From a virus, in the IMG/VR virus record IMGVR_UViG_3300027908_000040, positions 1-35,087 of that record: DNA of 35,087 nt, one strand, 5' to 3'. Below, piece after piece: positions 28,257 through 35,087 of this stretch. A program made the position numbers and the translations under genes. The notes under the pieces were generated by a model. It searched no databases. It was not told the DNA's origin and saw nothing but the letters and a program-made list of their open reading frames with translations. How positions within the stretch are numbered: the stretch's first letter is position 1; each line of letters opens with the position of its first letter.

Positions 28257-29603
28257 ATGGCTACCAACAACGAAAAGCTCGCCGAACACGCACGCCACCA
28301 GCGCGACTTCCACGCGGATCGTGCCGCCAAGGCGATCCCCGAGGGGCGCTTGCCAGACGATGGCGAGGTCGTCGAAATCGAGCGGGCTCTGGGGGAACGC
28401 GATAAGTGGAGCGCACGCTACGAGACTTTCAAGTCTCCGAGAATCGAAGTCAAGCGCGAGCCGCTCACTTACCAGTACCGCTACTCGAAACACAGCTACT
28501 TCAAAGATCGCGCGATGGTCGAGATCAATAATGACGCCGCTGCCGAAGAACGACTCCAGCGTCACGGCAGGGAGATGGAAGTCGAGGTTCCTAGGCTCGA
28601 AAAGCGTCTCGCGGGTGAACCCGAGGGCATGGAGCGTCGCGTAAACCCGAGCCGAACGGATGGCCAAGGTGGCTACTTCAGCCCGCCGCTTTGGGCGATC
28701 GAGTATTTCGCGACTGGCCGTCGTCCGAAGCGCGTTCTCTCTGCGATGGTTGAGAACTTCCTGCTTGAGCCTGGGGTTTCCGAAATCAAGCTCCCCGCAA
28801 TTCATCCTACAACGAAGGCCGAAGAGGACATCGACGACACGGCAGTCGTTGACAAGGATCTCCAAGACAATTTGGTCGAATGCTGGGTCACGACAACAGA
28901 CGGCATGCAGGACGTTTCGATGCAACTTTTGGAACAATCCGCTGCACCAGGCTTCGACTTTGCGGTGCTGAAGGACCTCCACGAGTCCTACGACCAGCGC
29001 ATCGAGGAACGAATGATAATTGGTAAGGGCAACGAATATCAGGAGATCCTCGGCCTCACGAATTTGCCGACGACGGGGAATCTCGCGACGACGAAGCTCG
29101 AATACAACTCAGCTTCACCGCGCGGGACGACAATGTTCCGCGAACTCGGGAAGCTTGCTGCGAAGGTGGGGGACGAACGTAAACTACAGCCCGAGGTGTG
29201 GTTGATGCGGACTGCTCGCTGGGCGTGGTTGGGCACTGCTCAAGACCTCTCAGAATTGCCACTGGCGGTTCCAGGGCATCAGCCCGTGCCGCTCTATCCG
29301 CACCTGATGGACGACGAAGTTCCTACCTCCGTGCCCCCGATGCTGGGCTGGCCGATTTACTGCGATGATGCGATCCCAGCGGAACTCGGCGAAGCAAAAA
29401 ACCAGGATCTCGTCGTTTGTATGCGCCCATCGGATCAGATGATCTTCGAGGGCGTGGAGAAAACGCGCGTAATGACGGACGTAACGTCGGGAACCCTGCA
29501 GGCTCGAATCCAGTTGTGGCGCTACGGCGCGATGCTCTGGCGGTACCCGAGCGGCGTCGCGTATTTGACAGGAACCGGACTCGCAGTGGAATCGGGGTAC
29601 TGA
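28257..29603 (+). CDS. Major capsid protein A, HK97 fold
   Basis: A 448-residue protein with AGGAG 5 nt before ATG. The first 125 residues are helical and charged, and the capsid domain begins near RRVNPSRTDGQGGYFSPPLW, shared with capsid protein B. Later family features: VSEIKLPAI, VTTTDGMQDVSMQLLEQSAA, DLHESYDQRIEERMIIGKG, and WLMRTARWAWLG. The N-terminal part probably acts as the delta scaffold removed by the protease. The equivalent of the intron site in capsid B (GGY) is uninterrupted here. Confidence 0.88.
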   Translation: MATNNEKLAEHARHQRDFHADRAAKAIPEGRLPDDGEVVEIERALGERDKWSARYETFKSPRIEVKREPLTYQYRYSKHSYFKDRAMVEINNDAAAEERLQRHGREMEVEVPRLEKRLAGEPEGMERRVNPSRTDGQGGYFSPPLWAIEYFATGRRPKRVLSAMVENFLLEPGVSEIKLPAIHPTTKAEEDIDDTAVVDKDLQDNLVECWVTTTDGMQDVSMQLLEQSAAPGFDFAVLKDLHESYDQRIEERMIIGKGNEYQEILGLTNLPTTGNLATTKLEYNSASPRGTTMFRELGKLAAKVGDERKLQPEVWLMRTARWAWLGTAQDLSELPLAVPGHQPVPLYPHLMDDEVPTSVPPMLGWPIYCDDAIPAELGEAKNQDLVVCMRPSDQMIFEGVEKTRVMTDVTSGTLQARIQLWRYGAMLWRYPSGVAYLTGTGLAVESGY

Positions 29604-29900
29604 ATGTCGATCGTAGGCAACAAAGTCAACGAAGCCTTGGCGAGTGCGAAAGTCAAAGTCAAAACGACGAGTACCGAAATCGTCAAAGAAAACGCCGCTC
29701 GCAGTGGGCTGGAAATCGTGAACGAGGGCGCGAACTCAATCTACTTGAACCTTGGCAAAGCAGCCGTGGCAGAAGAAGGAATCTTCCTCGGGGCTTCGGG
29801 TGGTAGTTGGAACGGGATGGTCGGACCGATGGTCTGGGTCGGCAGCGTCTTCGGTATCGCGGCATCCGCTGAAACGAACGTAACAGTGGCGGAAGTCTGA
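29604..29900 (+). CDS. Small virion protein, decoration or fibre-like
   Basis: A 98-residue protein starting right after MCP-A (TGAATG). The middle ARSGLEIVNEGANSIYLNLG and the end GSVFGIAASAETNVTVAEV follow a pattern common in small head or tail-surface proteins of phages (R..L.I.N.G....Y..LG...A). Exact role unknown. Confidence 0.65.
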   Translation: MSIVGNKVNEALASAKVKVKTTSTEIVKENAARSGLEIVNEGANSIYLNLGKAAVAEEGIFLGASGGSWNGMVGPMVWVGSVFGIAASAETNVTVAEV

Positions 29901-30286
29901 TGGTCCGCAATCCCGGCTCCACATCGCTCGGTGCTGAATCCGTCGAAACGACAAGCATCAAAAAAGAAGCAGTGACACCACCGAAGGTGCTCCCCGCGAC
30001 AACGCCGACTGGAAGCGCGACGGAAAACACGGTGGTTCTGGGAACTGCTGGCGTCGCGCGTAAGTTCGTCGGAGCCATCACGGGCGCGGGTGTTGGGACT
30101 ACCGCCTTCAAAATCAAACACGGCCTCGAAACGCGCACTTTCGTGGCAACGATTCTTACCGAAACGTTCGAAGATCCGGTGACGATGCTCGCGAAAGTCG
30201 TCTCGATCAGTCTCTCCGAAGTCGAAGTGACCTACACGACTGGTCCTGCTGCTAAAGCGATCAATTACGTTGTAATCGTAGGTTGA
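29900..30286 (+). CDS. Small virion protein, decoration or fibre-like
   Basis: A 128-residue protein in a TGATG overlap with the gene before it. Thr/Ala/Gly-rich N-terminal half, then FKIKHGLETRTFVATILTET, a beta-strand pattern seen in phage head-fibre and decoration proteins. Probably virion-associated; not proven by sequence. Confidence 0.6.
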   Translation: MVRNPGSTSLGAESVETTSIKKEAVTPPKVLPATTPTGSATENTVVLGTAGVARKFVGAITGAGVGTTAFKIKHGLETRTFVATILTETFEDPVTMLAKVVSISLSEVEVTYTTGPAAKAINYVVIVG

Positions 30287-30475
30287 ACGCCTCGTAGCTC
30301 AAGGCAGATGCGGACTCGAAATCCGCCGAGGCACTTGTAGCATCCCGTTGTGCGTTCTCCCCATCGCCAGTTGTAAGCCTTCGAACCGCTTACTGCCCGC
30401 GATGAGACCGGAATAGCACCCGGAGGAAAGAGGTCAATCCGCGCCCAACGGGGCGCTATATCGAAGGAGGGCATA
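30285..30475 (+). promoter_or_regulatory. Structured leader of capsid gene B, partly tRNA-like
   Basis: This 189-nt gap is dense with complementary segments. GCCTCG (30289-30294) pairs with CGAGGC (30327-30332) and encloses a 15-nt side segment and GCGGA-CTCGAAA-TCCGC, which looks like a tRNA-Ser(CGA) anticodon arm; no T arm follows. GTAAGC/GCTTAC forms another hairpin near 30385. CCCGTTG (30344-30350) can pair with CAACGGG (30446-30452), which competes with a local hairpin GCGCCC/GGGCGC (30441-30456) just before the GGAGG of the capsid gene. That is a switch-like layout. No known RNA family is recognised. Confidence 0.45.
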
Positions 30476-31225
30476 ATGCCCGATCCTACCCTATTGGATC
30501 AGTTGCGCGAGAAACGTACTGCGCTTCTCGACGAGATTGCGCCCAGCATCGAAGGGCGCGAGCAGGAGCGTGAGGATTTCTCCAAGCGCGAGAAAGAGCT
30601 TGTTGCTGACGCTACCAGCGCAATGGCGCGCGTAGCCGAAACCGAGTTCAAGGACAAGGACAACGGCCAGACAGCCGAAGAGCAGCGTAAAGCCGCCGTA
30701 GCGGAGATTGACAAGCCGCTGGTGGAGGCTCGTGCTGCGTTCAGGTCCGCTGAAGCGGCTTTTGAAGCTAGCTTCACCGAGCGTGACGCTGAGATCAAAA
30801 AGCTGGAGCAGCGGATTTCAGAGCAGGAAGTGCTGGAGTTCCGCAAGGAAAACGCAGCTCGGGCCAGTGCTGCTTCACCCAGCCTGAGCATCGGGAACGA
30901 GGAAAAAACCTACCGCCGCCTCGAAGGTAGCGACAAAGGCGTCTCCTATTTCCGTGATCTCGCCCACGCGGATTCACGCATTCAGGGCAGTGGGCTCGTT
31001 AGCGGCGATCGAACCGAAGCCGAGGCTCGTCTCCGGCGTCACACCGAAGAGCTGGACGTGGAGCTTCCGAAGCGTGCCGAGGAGCGCCAGCGTCGTGCAG
31101 CCTCGCAGATTGACGGTGCGGAGCGTGAGTTCCGTGGCTCGGTTGCTGGGCTTAGGCGCGGTGGGCTTGAAGCTAATCCCTTCGAGCAGAGGGTCAATCC
31201 TAACCGAACCGATGGCCAAGGCGGT
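30476..31225 (+). CDS. Major capsid protein B, exon 1
   Basis: First 250 codons of a split capsid gene (GGAGG upstream). Residues about 1-140 are a long Glu/Lys/Arg-rich coiled coil that probably serves as the scaffold (delta) domain. Exon 1 ends at RVNPNRTDGQGG, matching RVNPSRTDGQGG in capsid A. Unspliced, the frame runs 8 residues into the intron and stops at 31249. Spliced to 32113 the protein is 588 residues. The 5' splice site lies after GGCGGT (31225). Confidence 0.85.
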
Positions 31226-31481
31226 TTCCTCCAAGTAGCCGCCGCTTAAGGGCGACCTTAAGCTAGAAAACCTCACCATATCGGTGGAACTCCCCCAAGA
31301 AGCATTACGGGACAATACCGAGGAAACCCACGCATGGGGCTCCGTACAGACTAAACGTGAGGCTCTGCCGTAAGCTTTTCAAGAGTGCGTATCTTGTGAA
31401 TGTTGGCAGATGAAGTTATAGTCGGGTCTGCACTCAATGGTAAAGGTGCAGAGTCGGGCAGAAATGACCCGACCTTAGTTA

Positions 31482-32042
31482 CTAGATGGATTTTTTCTTG
31501 TAGGGACCACGGCCGTTGGGCTTGCGACGACGAGCGTTGATTGGATCGCGATTACGCTTAGCCCAAGCAAGTTTACATTTGCGGCAGTGTCGATGACCAG
31601 AAACGGGATGAATGTAAGTATTCTCGGCAACGTACTCATGTCCTTGTGGACAATGGGTTCGTGCCTTGTGCGTTCCTCCGGTTCCGGGGCGTGTGTCGTA
31701 GTGACTGAGGGCTTTTCTAGCCTTCTTTCCGCGTCGCTCACCAAGGTAGGGAAGTATTGCTTCGAGAAATGGACGCACGTCATCCTCATGTCGATGATTC
31801 CAGCCGTATTGTGGCTTGGGTTGTTTGTAATGGGGCTGCGCTGGTTTGGGATGTACGGTGCTGATTTTTTTGCAGGGCACCATCTTGTGTACTCGTTCGA
31901 TGATGTCACGATCTGTCATCTTGATCGTAATTGATACCGAGCCTTTTTTCTCGAAATAAATGCAGCCCTCACCCTCGAAAAGTCCCGCAAGCCAAGCAAT
32001 ATCGGTTGCCGCAAGGCGGCTGATTCGTTCTTGAGTATCCAT
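31482..32042 (-). CDS. LAGLIDADG-type homing endonuclease, antisense in the intron
   Basis: A 186-residue protein on the strand opposite the host gene. LAGLFEGEG at about residues 18-26 is a single LAGLIDADG motif, followed by the beta strands ITIKMTDRDIIERVHKMV. The C-terminal part has HCPQGHEYV and HRHCRKCKLAW, a zinc site common in phage homing enzymes. One motif implies a dimer. It has its own promoter and lies fully inside the intron, so it is independent of capsid transcription. It probably cuts intron-less capsid alleles. Confidence 0.85.
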   Translation of the reverse strand: MDTQERISRLAATDIAWLAGLFEGEGCIYFEKKGSVSITIKMTDRDIIERVHKMVPCKKISTVHPKPAQPHYKQPKPQYGWNHRHEDDVRPFLEAILPYLGERRGKKARKALSHYDTRPGTGGTHKARTHCPQGHEYVAENTYIHPVSGHRHCRKCKLAWAKRNRDPINARRRKPNGRGPYKKKSI

Positions 32043-32048
32043 CCTTCC

Positions 32049-32077
32049 AGTCTAGCAGTTCGCGACGCTCCTGTCAA
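32049..32077 (-). promoter_or_regulatory. Strong leaderless promoter of the homing endonuclease
   Basis: Minus strand: consensus TTGACA (32077-32072), 17 bp, TAGACT (32054-32049), then GGAAGG and the ATG at 32042, six nt from the -10. Confidence 0.7.
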
Positions 32078-32112
32078 GTGCTGCTATTCTTTCGTAACTT
32101 CGTAACAAATCG

Positions 32113-33129
32113 TACTTCGTGCCCCCACTTTGGCTCGTGGACGAGTACCTTCCCTATCTAAGGGCTGGTCGTCCGACGGCAAATCTCTGTCGCCAGATGG
32201 ATCTCCCGCCGGGTACGGACTCGATCAACGTCCCCCGCTTGAAGGCTCCGACAAAGGTAGCCCCGCAGACTGCGGATTCTGCTGCTGTGGAATCGAAAGA
32301 CTTCACAGACGAAGCCGTGCAGGCCAATGTGAAGACGCTGGCTGGTCAGGAGGACGTCGCGATTCAGCTCTTGGAGCAGTCTCCAGGACAGATCGTGGAT
32401 CGGGTGATCATGGAGGATCTGCTTGCCGACTACAACCGGCTCGTAGACCGTCAGGTTCTTTACTCGCCTGGCACGGCAACGACCTCCCTGAACGCTGGGG
32501 AAATCGTGGGTCTCTTCCCGAAAACGAACTGGGGCGTCGGTTCGCCCTACGAAGCGAACCAGATCAAATTTGAAGCAACCGCTGGTAAAATCCCGGCGAT
32601 TGGCTTCTATCAGACGCTCGGTGCTATGGCATCTAAAGTGTCGTATAACCGTTATGATCTGGAAAACCTCCACTTCGTGATGCACCCACGTCGCTGGTTC
32701 TGGTTTGCCACGATCGGTGATGGTAAAGAAGGGCTCGAAGGTCGTCCGTTGGTGAACAACGACGGCTACGGGCCTTATAACATCGCGGCTGATGTCATCA
32801 ATCCAACTCCTTTCGAGGGACTGGCTGGTTCGGTTCCGTTTGGTCCGAAAGTGTTCATTGACGGCAATGTCCCGGTTGAAGCAACCGAAGCTGGAGCCGT
32901 TACTGGAGGTACCGAAGACTTTGCTCTCGCGGGCAAGTTTGACGACTTCTGGTTGTTCGAGGGCGATCTGCGGACTCGGGTTCTCCCTGAGATTTTGTCG
33001 GGTACGCTTGAGATCCGGTTCCAGATTTTCAATTACGTCGCTTTCCTTGTTCGGTACCCGCAGAGCATCTGCTTTGGCTTGGGTACGGGCATGAAAGCAC
33101 CAGAAGGTGCCTACAAACAGGCATTCTAA
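32113..33129 (+). CDS. Major capsid protein B, exon 2
   Basis: The main HK97-fold capsid domain, 338 residues, beginning in frame at TAC-TTC-GTG (YFVPPLWLVDEYL). Features: DLPPGTDSINVPRLK, FTDEAVQANVKTLAGQEDVA, IQLLEQSPGQIVDRVIMEDL, LHFVMHPRRWFWFA, LPEILSGTLEIRFQIFNYVA. Without splicing the first start would be GTG 32119, but the alignment with capsid A shows that exon 1 is needed. This copy is the better candidate for the main shell because it retains a long scaffold domain and a canonical capsid core. Confidence 0.9.
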   Translation, partial: YFVPPLWLVDEYLPYLRAGRPTANLCRQMDLPPGTDSINVPRLKAPTKVAPQTADSAAVESKDFTDEAVQANVKTLAGQEDVAIQLLEQSPGQIVDRVIMEDLLADYNRLVDRQVLYSPGTATTSLNAGEIVGLFPKTNWGVGSPYEANQIKFEATAGKIPAIGFYQTLGAMASKVSYNRYDLENLHFVMHPRRWFWFATIGDGKEGLEGRPLVNNDGYGPYNIAADVINPTPFEGLAGSVPFGPKVFIDGNVPVEATEAGAVTGGTEDFALAGKFDDFWLFEGDLRTRVLPEILSGTLEIRFQIFNYVAFLVRYPQSICFGLGTGMKAPEGAYKQAF

Positions 33130-33154
33130 GTCGCGAAAAGCGCCGATTGAGGGC

Positions 33155-33183
33155 TTGATTTTCTAGCCGTTGCCGTGTAGAAT
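33155..33183 (+). promoter_or_regulatory. Leaderless promoter of the HNH endonuclease gene
   Basis: TTGATT (33155-33160), 17 bp, TAGAAT (33178-33183), six nt, ATG at 33190. No Shine-Dalgarno sequence. Confidence 0.65.
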
Positions 33184-33189
33184 GTTGCT

Positions 33190-33966
33190 ATGCAATGTTC
33201 TCACTGCGACAAGAAGGCGCTGTATGCGGATGGGCTGTGCCGGAGCCACCACGAAAAATGGCTCCGGCATGGCGATCCGCTAGTTCGCCAGCGTGCTGAG
33301 TGGAATCAGCCCTGTGGTGTGGAGGATGACGACGGCGAGCCATGCCCCGAGCCCGCAAAGGCTCGGGGGCTCTGTCACAAGCACTACATGCGACTCAAAA
33401 CGCATGGGACGGTCGCTAAGAAAGTCCCACCCGTAAAGCCTATTGTTCGTGGTTTCGTTTGTGCTGTTTGTGGGTGTTCGTTCCAGCGAAAAACTAAGCC
33501 CGGACGACCTCCGACCGTCTGTTCCGATGATTGCAAAGCCGAACGTTCTCGTCGCCAGGCCAAGGAGTGGCGTAAGGAGAACCCGCAGCGTTTCTCCGAG
33601 CAACCATCGCGACAACCCGATGCCAAGAAGGAATATTTTAGAACTTGGTACGAAGCAAATAAAGAGCAAACCATCAAGCGTTCTATCGAGTACCAGCGTA
33701 GGAACGCGAAAGATAAGGCAGCCCGCGACTCTAAGTATCGCGCCCTGAAGCGAGGCTCGGTCGGCGCAGAAAAATTCACTCTCGACGAGATTTTTGAGCG
33801 TGACAATCAAACTTGCTATCTCTGTGGCAAAGCAGTCACTCGCAGAGACGCCACAATGGACCACGTTATTCCCATAACCAAGGGCGGTCCACATACTCGC
33901 GCGAACGTAAAACTGGCCCATCGAGGCTGCAACGCGCGTAAGTCGGATCGTATTCTCCTCGACTGA
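33190..33966 (+). CDS. HNH homing-type endonuclease
   Basis: A 258-residue protein. The N-terminal 80 residues have Cys/His clusters (CSHCDKKALY, LCRSHHEKW, LCHKHYMRLKTHG) typical of DNA-binding modules in phage homing enzymes, followed by CAVCGCSF...VCSDDCK. The C-terminal nuclease is CYLCGKAVTRRDATMDHVIP, ITKGGPHTRANVKLAHRGCN, a standard HNH core. It stands alone between capsid B and the next virion gene, a typical intron-less homing insertion. Confidence 0.88.
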   Translation: MQCSHCDKKALYADGLCRSHHEKWLRHGDPLVRQRAEWNQPCGVEDDDGEPCPEPAKARGLCHKHYMRLKTHGTVAKKVPPVKPIVRGFVCAVCGCSFQRKTKPGRPPTVCSDDCKAERSRRQAKEWRKENPQRFSEQPSRQPDAKKEYFRTWYEANKEQTIKRSIEYQRRNAKDKAARDSKYRALKRGSVGAEKFTLDEIFERDNQTCYLCGKAVTRRDATMDHVIPITKGGPHTRANVKLAHRGCNARKSDRILLD

Positions 33967-33994
33967 AAACTTCCGAGGTCCACGTCGTTTGGAT
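33966..33994 (+). repeat. 29-bp dispersed repeat, copy B
   Basis: Begins at the last base of the HNH stop codon and includes the exact 18-mer GGTCCACGTCGTTTGGAT (33977-33994), as in copy A. A CGCGAC-GCTT-GTCGCG hairpin follows. The remaining gap to 34156 has no gene. Confidence 0.85.
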
Positions 33995-34156
33995 CTCGAA
34001 ACCGCGACGCTTGTCGCGCAATCTTCAAAGCAAAAAAACCAACGAAGCGCCCAGTTCGCGCATCAAGTCGCGACGGTGGTGCTAGGGCGGCCCTCGGACG
34101 TAAGGGCTCATAAATTCGATCCCAATTGCGGGGTCGCCTCAAACTAGGAGCATCAC

Positions 34157-34777
34157 ATGGCTGATCTTGTAGGGGGCCGTTGGCCCCAGTATAACCCAAT
34201 TGATCGCATGCTCGATCTTTCCAACGCGACGCAGGGGAATATCCCCGCGCGCTCGAACGTTTACTACAGTGGTATCAACGTTCTGACGGACTCCGCTACG
34301 GCGGCGACGAAAAAAGGCATCTTTGCTGCGATTCCCGTCGAATACGGCGACGTAATCAAGAACGTTTCCGTACTCGTGGGGGCTACGGAAGGTAAAACGG
34401 GCGTGAAGTCCTTCGTGGCGCTTTATGGCGGTGCTACCGCTCCGAAAGGCAAGGGCAAACTGCTTGCCCAGAGCAAAGTGGCGGAAGTTGCGCTTAAACC
34501 GTCGAAAGGACTCACAACCGAACTCGAAAAATCGGTCCTGATTACCAGCGCGAATGCACCCTTCGGTTACGTTTACGCGGGAATCACAGTGGAAGCTACG
34601 ACTATTCAAACGCTCGTGAGCTTCACGGCGGCAACCGGCACTCAGTACGAATGGTTCCCCGGCGCTCCCGAAGCGCTTGCAGTGGAAGCTGCGCAGAAAG
34701 GTGCCGGAGAAGCCGAAACGGAACTTACGATCGAAGGTAAAGCCTTCGCGACGGTTCCGCTCGTTTTCCTGACCTAA
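34157..34777 (+). CDS. Probable virion protein
   Basis: A 206-residue protein with GGAG 6 nt before ATG. Begins MADLVGGRWPQYNPIDRMLD and continues with Ala/Gly/Thr-rich beta-strand sequence (SGINVLTDSATAATKKGIFA, ALYGGATAPKGKGKLLAQSK) typical of phage surface fibres or decoration proteins. Located among head genes. Exact role unknown. Confidence 0.65.
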   Translation: MADLVGGRWPQYNPIDRMLDLSNATQGNIPARSNVYYSGINVLTDSATAATKKGIFAAIPVEYGDVIKNVSVLVGATEGKTGVKSFVALYGGATAPKGKGKLLAQSKVAEVALKPSKGLTTELEKSVLITSANAPFGYVYAGITVEATTIQTLVSFTAATGTQYEWFPGAPEALAVEAAQKGAGEAETELTIEGKAFATVPLVFLT

Positions 34778-34798
34778 GAAACTCAACCGAGGAGAAGC

Positions 34799-35050
34799 AT
34801 GAACAAGCTGCGTAATTTTCTGGAGATTCGCGAAAATGCTCGTCGTATGGGCGATTCTGGTCTACAAAGGGCCATGGATCAAGAGATGCGAAGAATGGGC
34901 TACGCGGCCCCAGAGACTACGCAAGCGCCCGTCATGGAGATGGCGATCCCGGAGAAGCCACGCCGGGGTCGCCCTCCGAAGGCGCGTTGCGAGCACGACA
35001 TGCTCCTAGAGCGCTGCCCTGATTGCGCAGAAGAAGGCACGGTGGAATAA
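34799..35050 (+). CDS. Small protein with AT-hook and Cys motif
   Basis: An 83-residue protein with AGGAG upstream. N-terminal basic helix (MNKLRNFLEIRENARRMGDS), an AT-hook-like KPRRGRPPK, and CEHDMLLERCPDCAEEG, which could bind zinc. It may be a head-completion or DNA-binding protein; no family recognised. Confidence 0.6.
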   Translation: MNKLRNFLEIRENARRMGDSGLQRAMDQEMRRMGYAAPETTQAPVMEMAIPEKPRRGRPPKARCEHDMLLERCPDCAEEGTVE

Positions 35051-35087
35051 TGGCAGGCTCATTCACCTGGAGTGGCCTATCGGCGGG
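35050..35087 (+). CDS. Start of a gene cut by the window edge
   Basis: ATG in a TAATG overlap with the preceding gene; 12 complete codons (MAGSFTWSGLSA) before the window ends. Cannot be assigned. Confidence 0.45.
   Translation, partial: MAGSFTWSGLSA

Larger units (their letters stand above)
31226..32112 (+). ncRNA. Group I intron in capsid gene B (887 nt)
   Basis: Splice sites and core are readable. P1: exon GGCGGT (ending U) pairs with internal guide GCCGCC (31238-31243), giving the U-G pair. P10: AAGTA (31233-31237) pairs with exon TACTT (32113-32117). P2: GCTTAAGG-GCGA-CCTTAAGC (31244-31263). P3: CCTCAC (31271-31276) with GTGAGG (31357-31362). P7: GACTA (31349-31353) with TAGTC (31419-31423). 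P8: TCTGCC/GGCAGA. P9: TCTGCAC/GTGCAGA. The intron ends in G (32112). Joined exons read GGQGGYFVPPLW as in capsid A. It holds an antisense homing endonuclease. Confidence 0.92.

Noticed and set aside
30289-30332. tRNA-Ser(CGA) gene
   Set aside because: The anticodon arm and an acceptor-like closing stem exist, but T arm, variable arm and a proper D stem do not; kept only as a structured leader.

Overview
The window is a stretch of a tailed double-stranded DNA phage or prophage genome, G+C-rich (my impression is close to 60%). The head and packaging module is of the HK97 type found in actinobacterial phages: HNH endonuclease, small terminase, large terminase, HK97-type portal, prohead protease and major capsid proteins. 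Genes are packed tightly, with ATGA, GTGA, TGATG or TAATG overlaps, and starts are often GTG or TTG. An actinobacterial host is an inference from the families and from what look like leaderless promoters; the genus cannot be read from the sequence.

Layout. 1-550: two leftward genes, the first cut by the window edge. 688-4400: a rightward run of small accessory genes, including two tandem DUF6197-like proteins (the first frameshifted), a stand-alone ClpC N-terminal-domain protein and a SLOG-fold protein. 4423-7731: a leftward run of small membrane and phage proteins; the genes from 7429 leftward follow a good sigma-70-type promoter near 7480. 7990-10310: the packaging module (HNH, TerS, TerL); TerL is broken at its P-loop by what looks like an 11-nt insertion. 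10314-12781: small genes, an HD hydrolase, an XRE regulator and a truncated class I release factor. 13075-17943: a 4,869-bp IS1595-like transposon inserted in a TrmH/SpoU RNA methyltransferase gene whose halves lie at 12768-13074 and 17944-18098. 18098-21772: the rest of the leftward operon that feeds that methyltransferase, headed by a AAA+ ATPase. 21897-23744: small rightward genes. 23761-35087: portal, a GGCNN-rich repeat tract, two leftward genes, prohead protease, two different major capsid proteins, small virion proteins, a group I intron and an HNH endonuclease.

How it works together. The right half builds the capsid: TerS/TerL package, the portal forms the vertex, the protease matures the shell, and two paralogous capsid proteins are present. 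The second capsid gene is interrupted by an 887-nt group I intron whose P1, P2, P3, P7, P8, P9 and P10 pairings can be read directly; it carries an antisense LAGLIDADG homing endonuclease. Several non-phage-core genes (homing endonucleases, transposon cargo, accessory genes) begin 6 nt after a -10-like hexamer, so they seem to carry their own leaderless promoters. Proteins aimed at translation or proteolysis cluster here: release-factor-like, TrmH, HD ppGpp-hydrolase-like, ClpN-like, VapD, and a very odd Leu-type tRNA with a UUC anticodon.

Functional names rest on motif recognition from memory without database searches. Most small genes are hypothetical.
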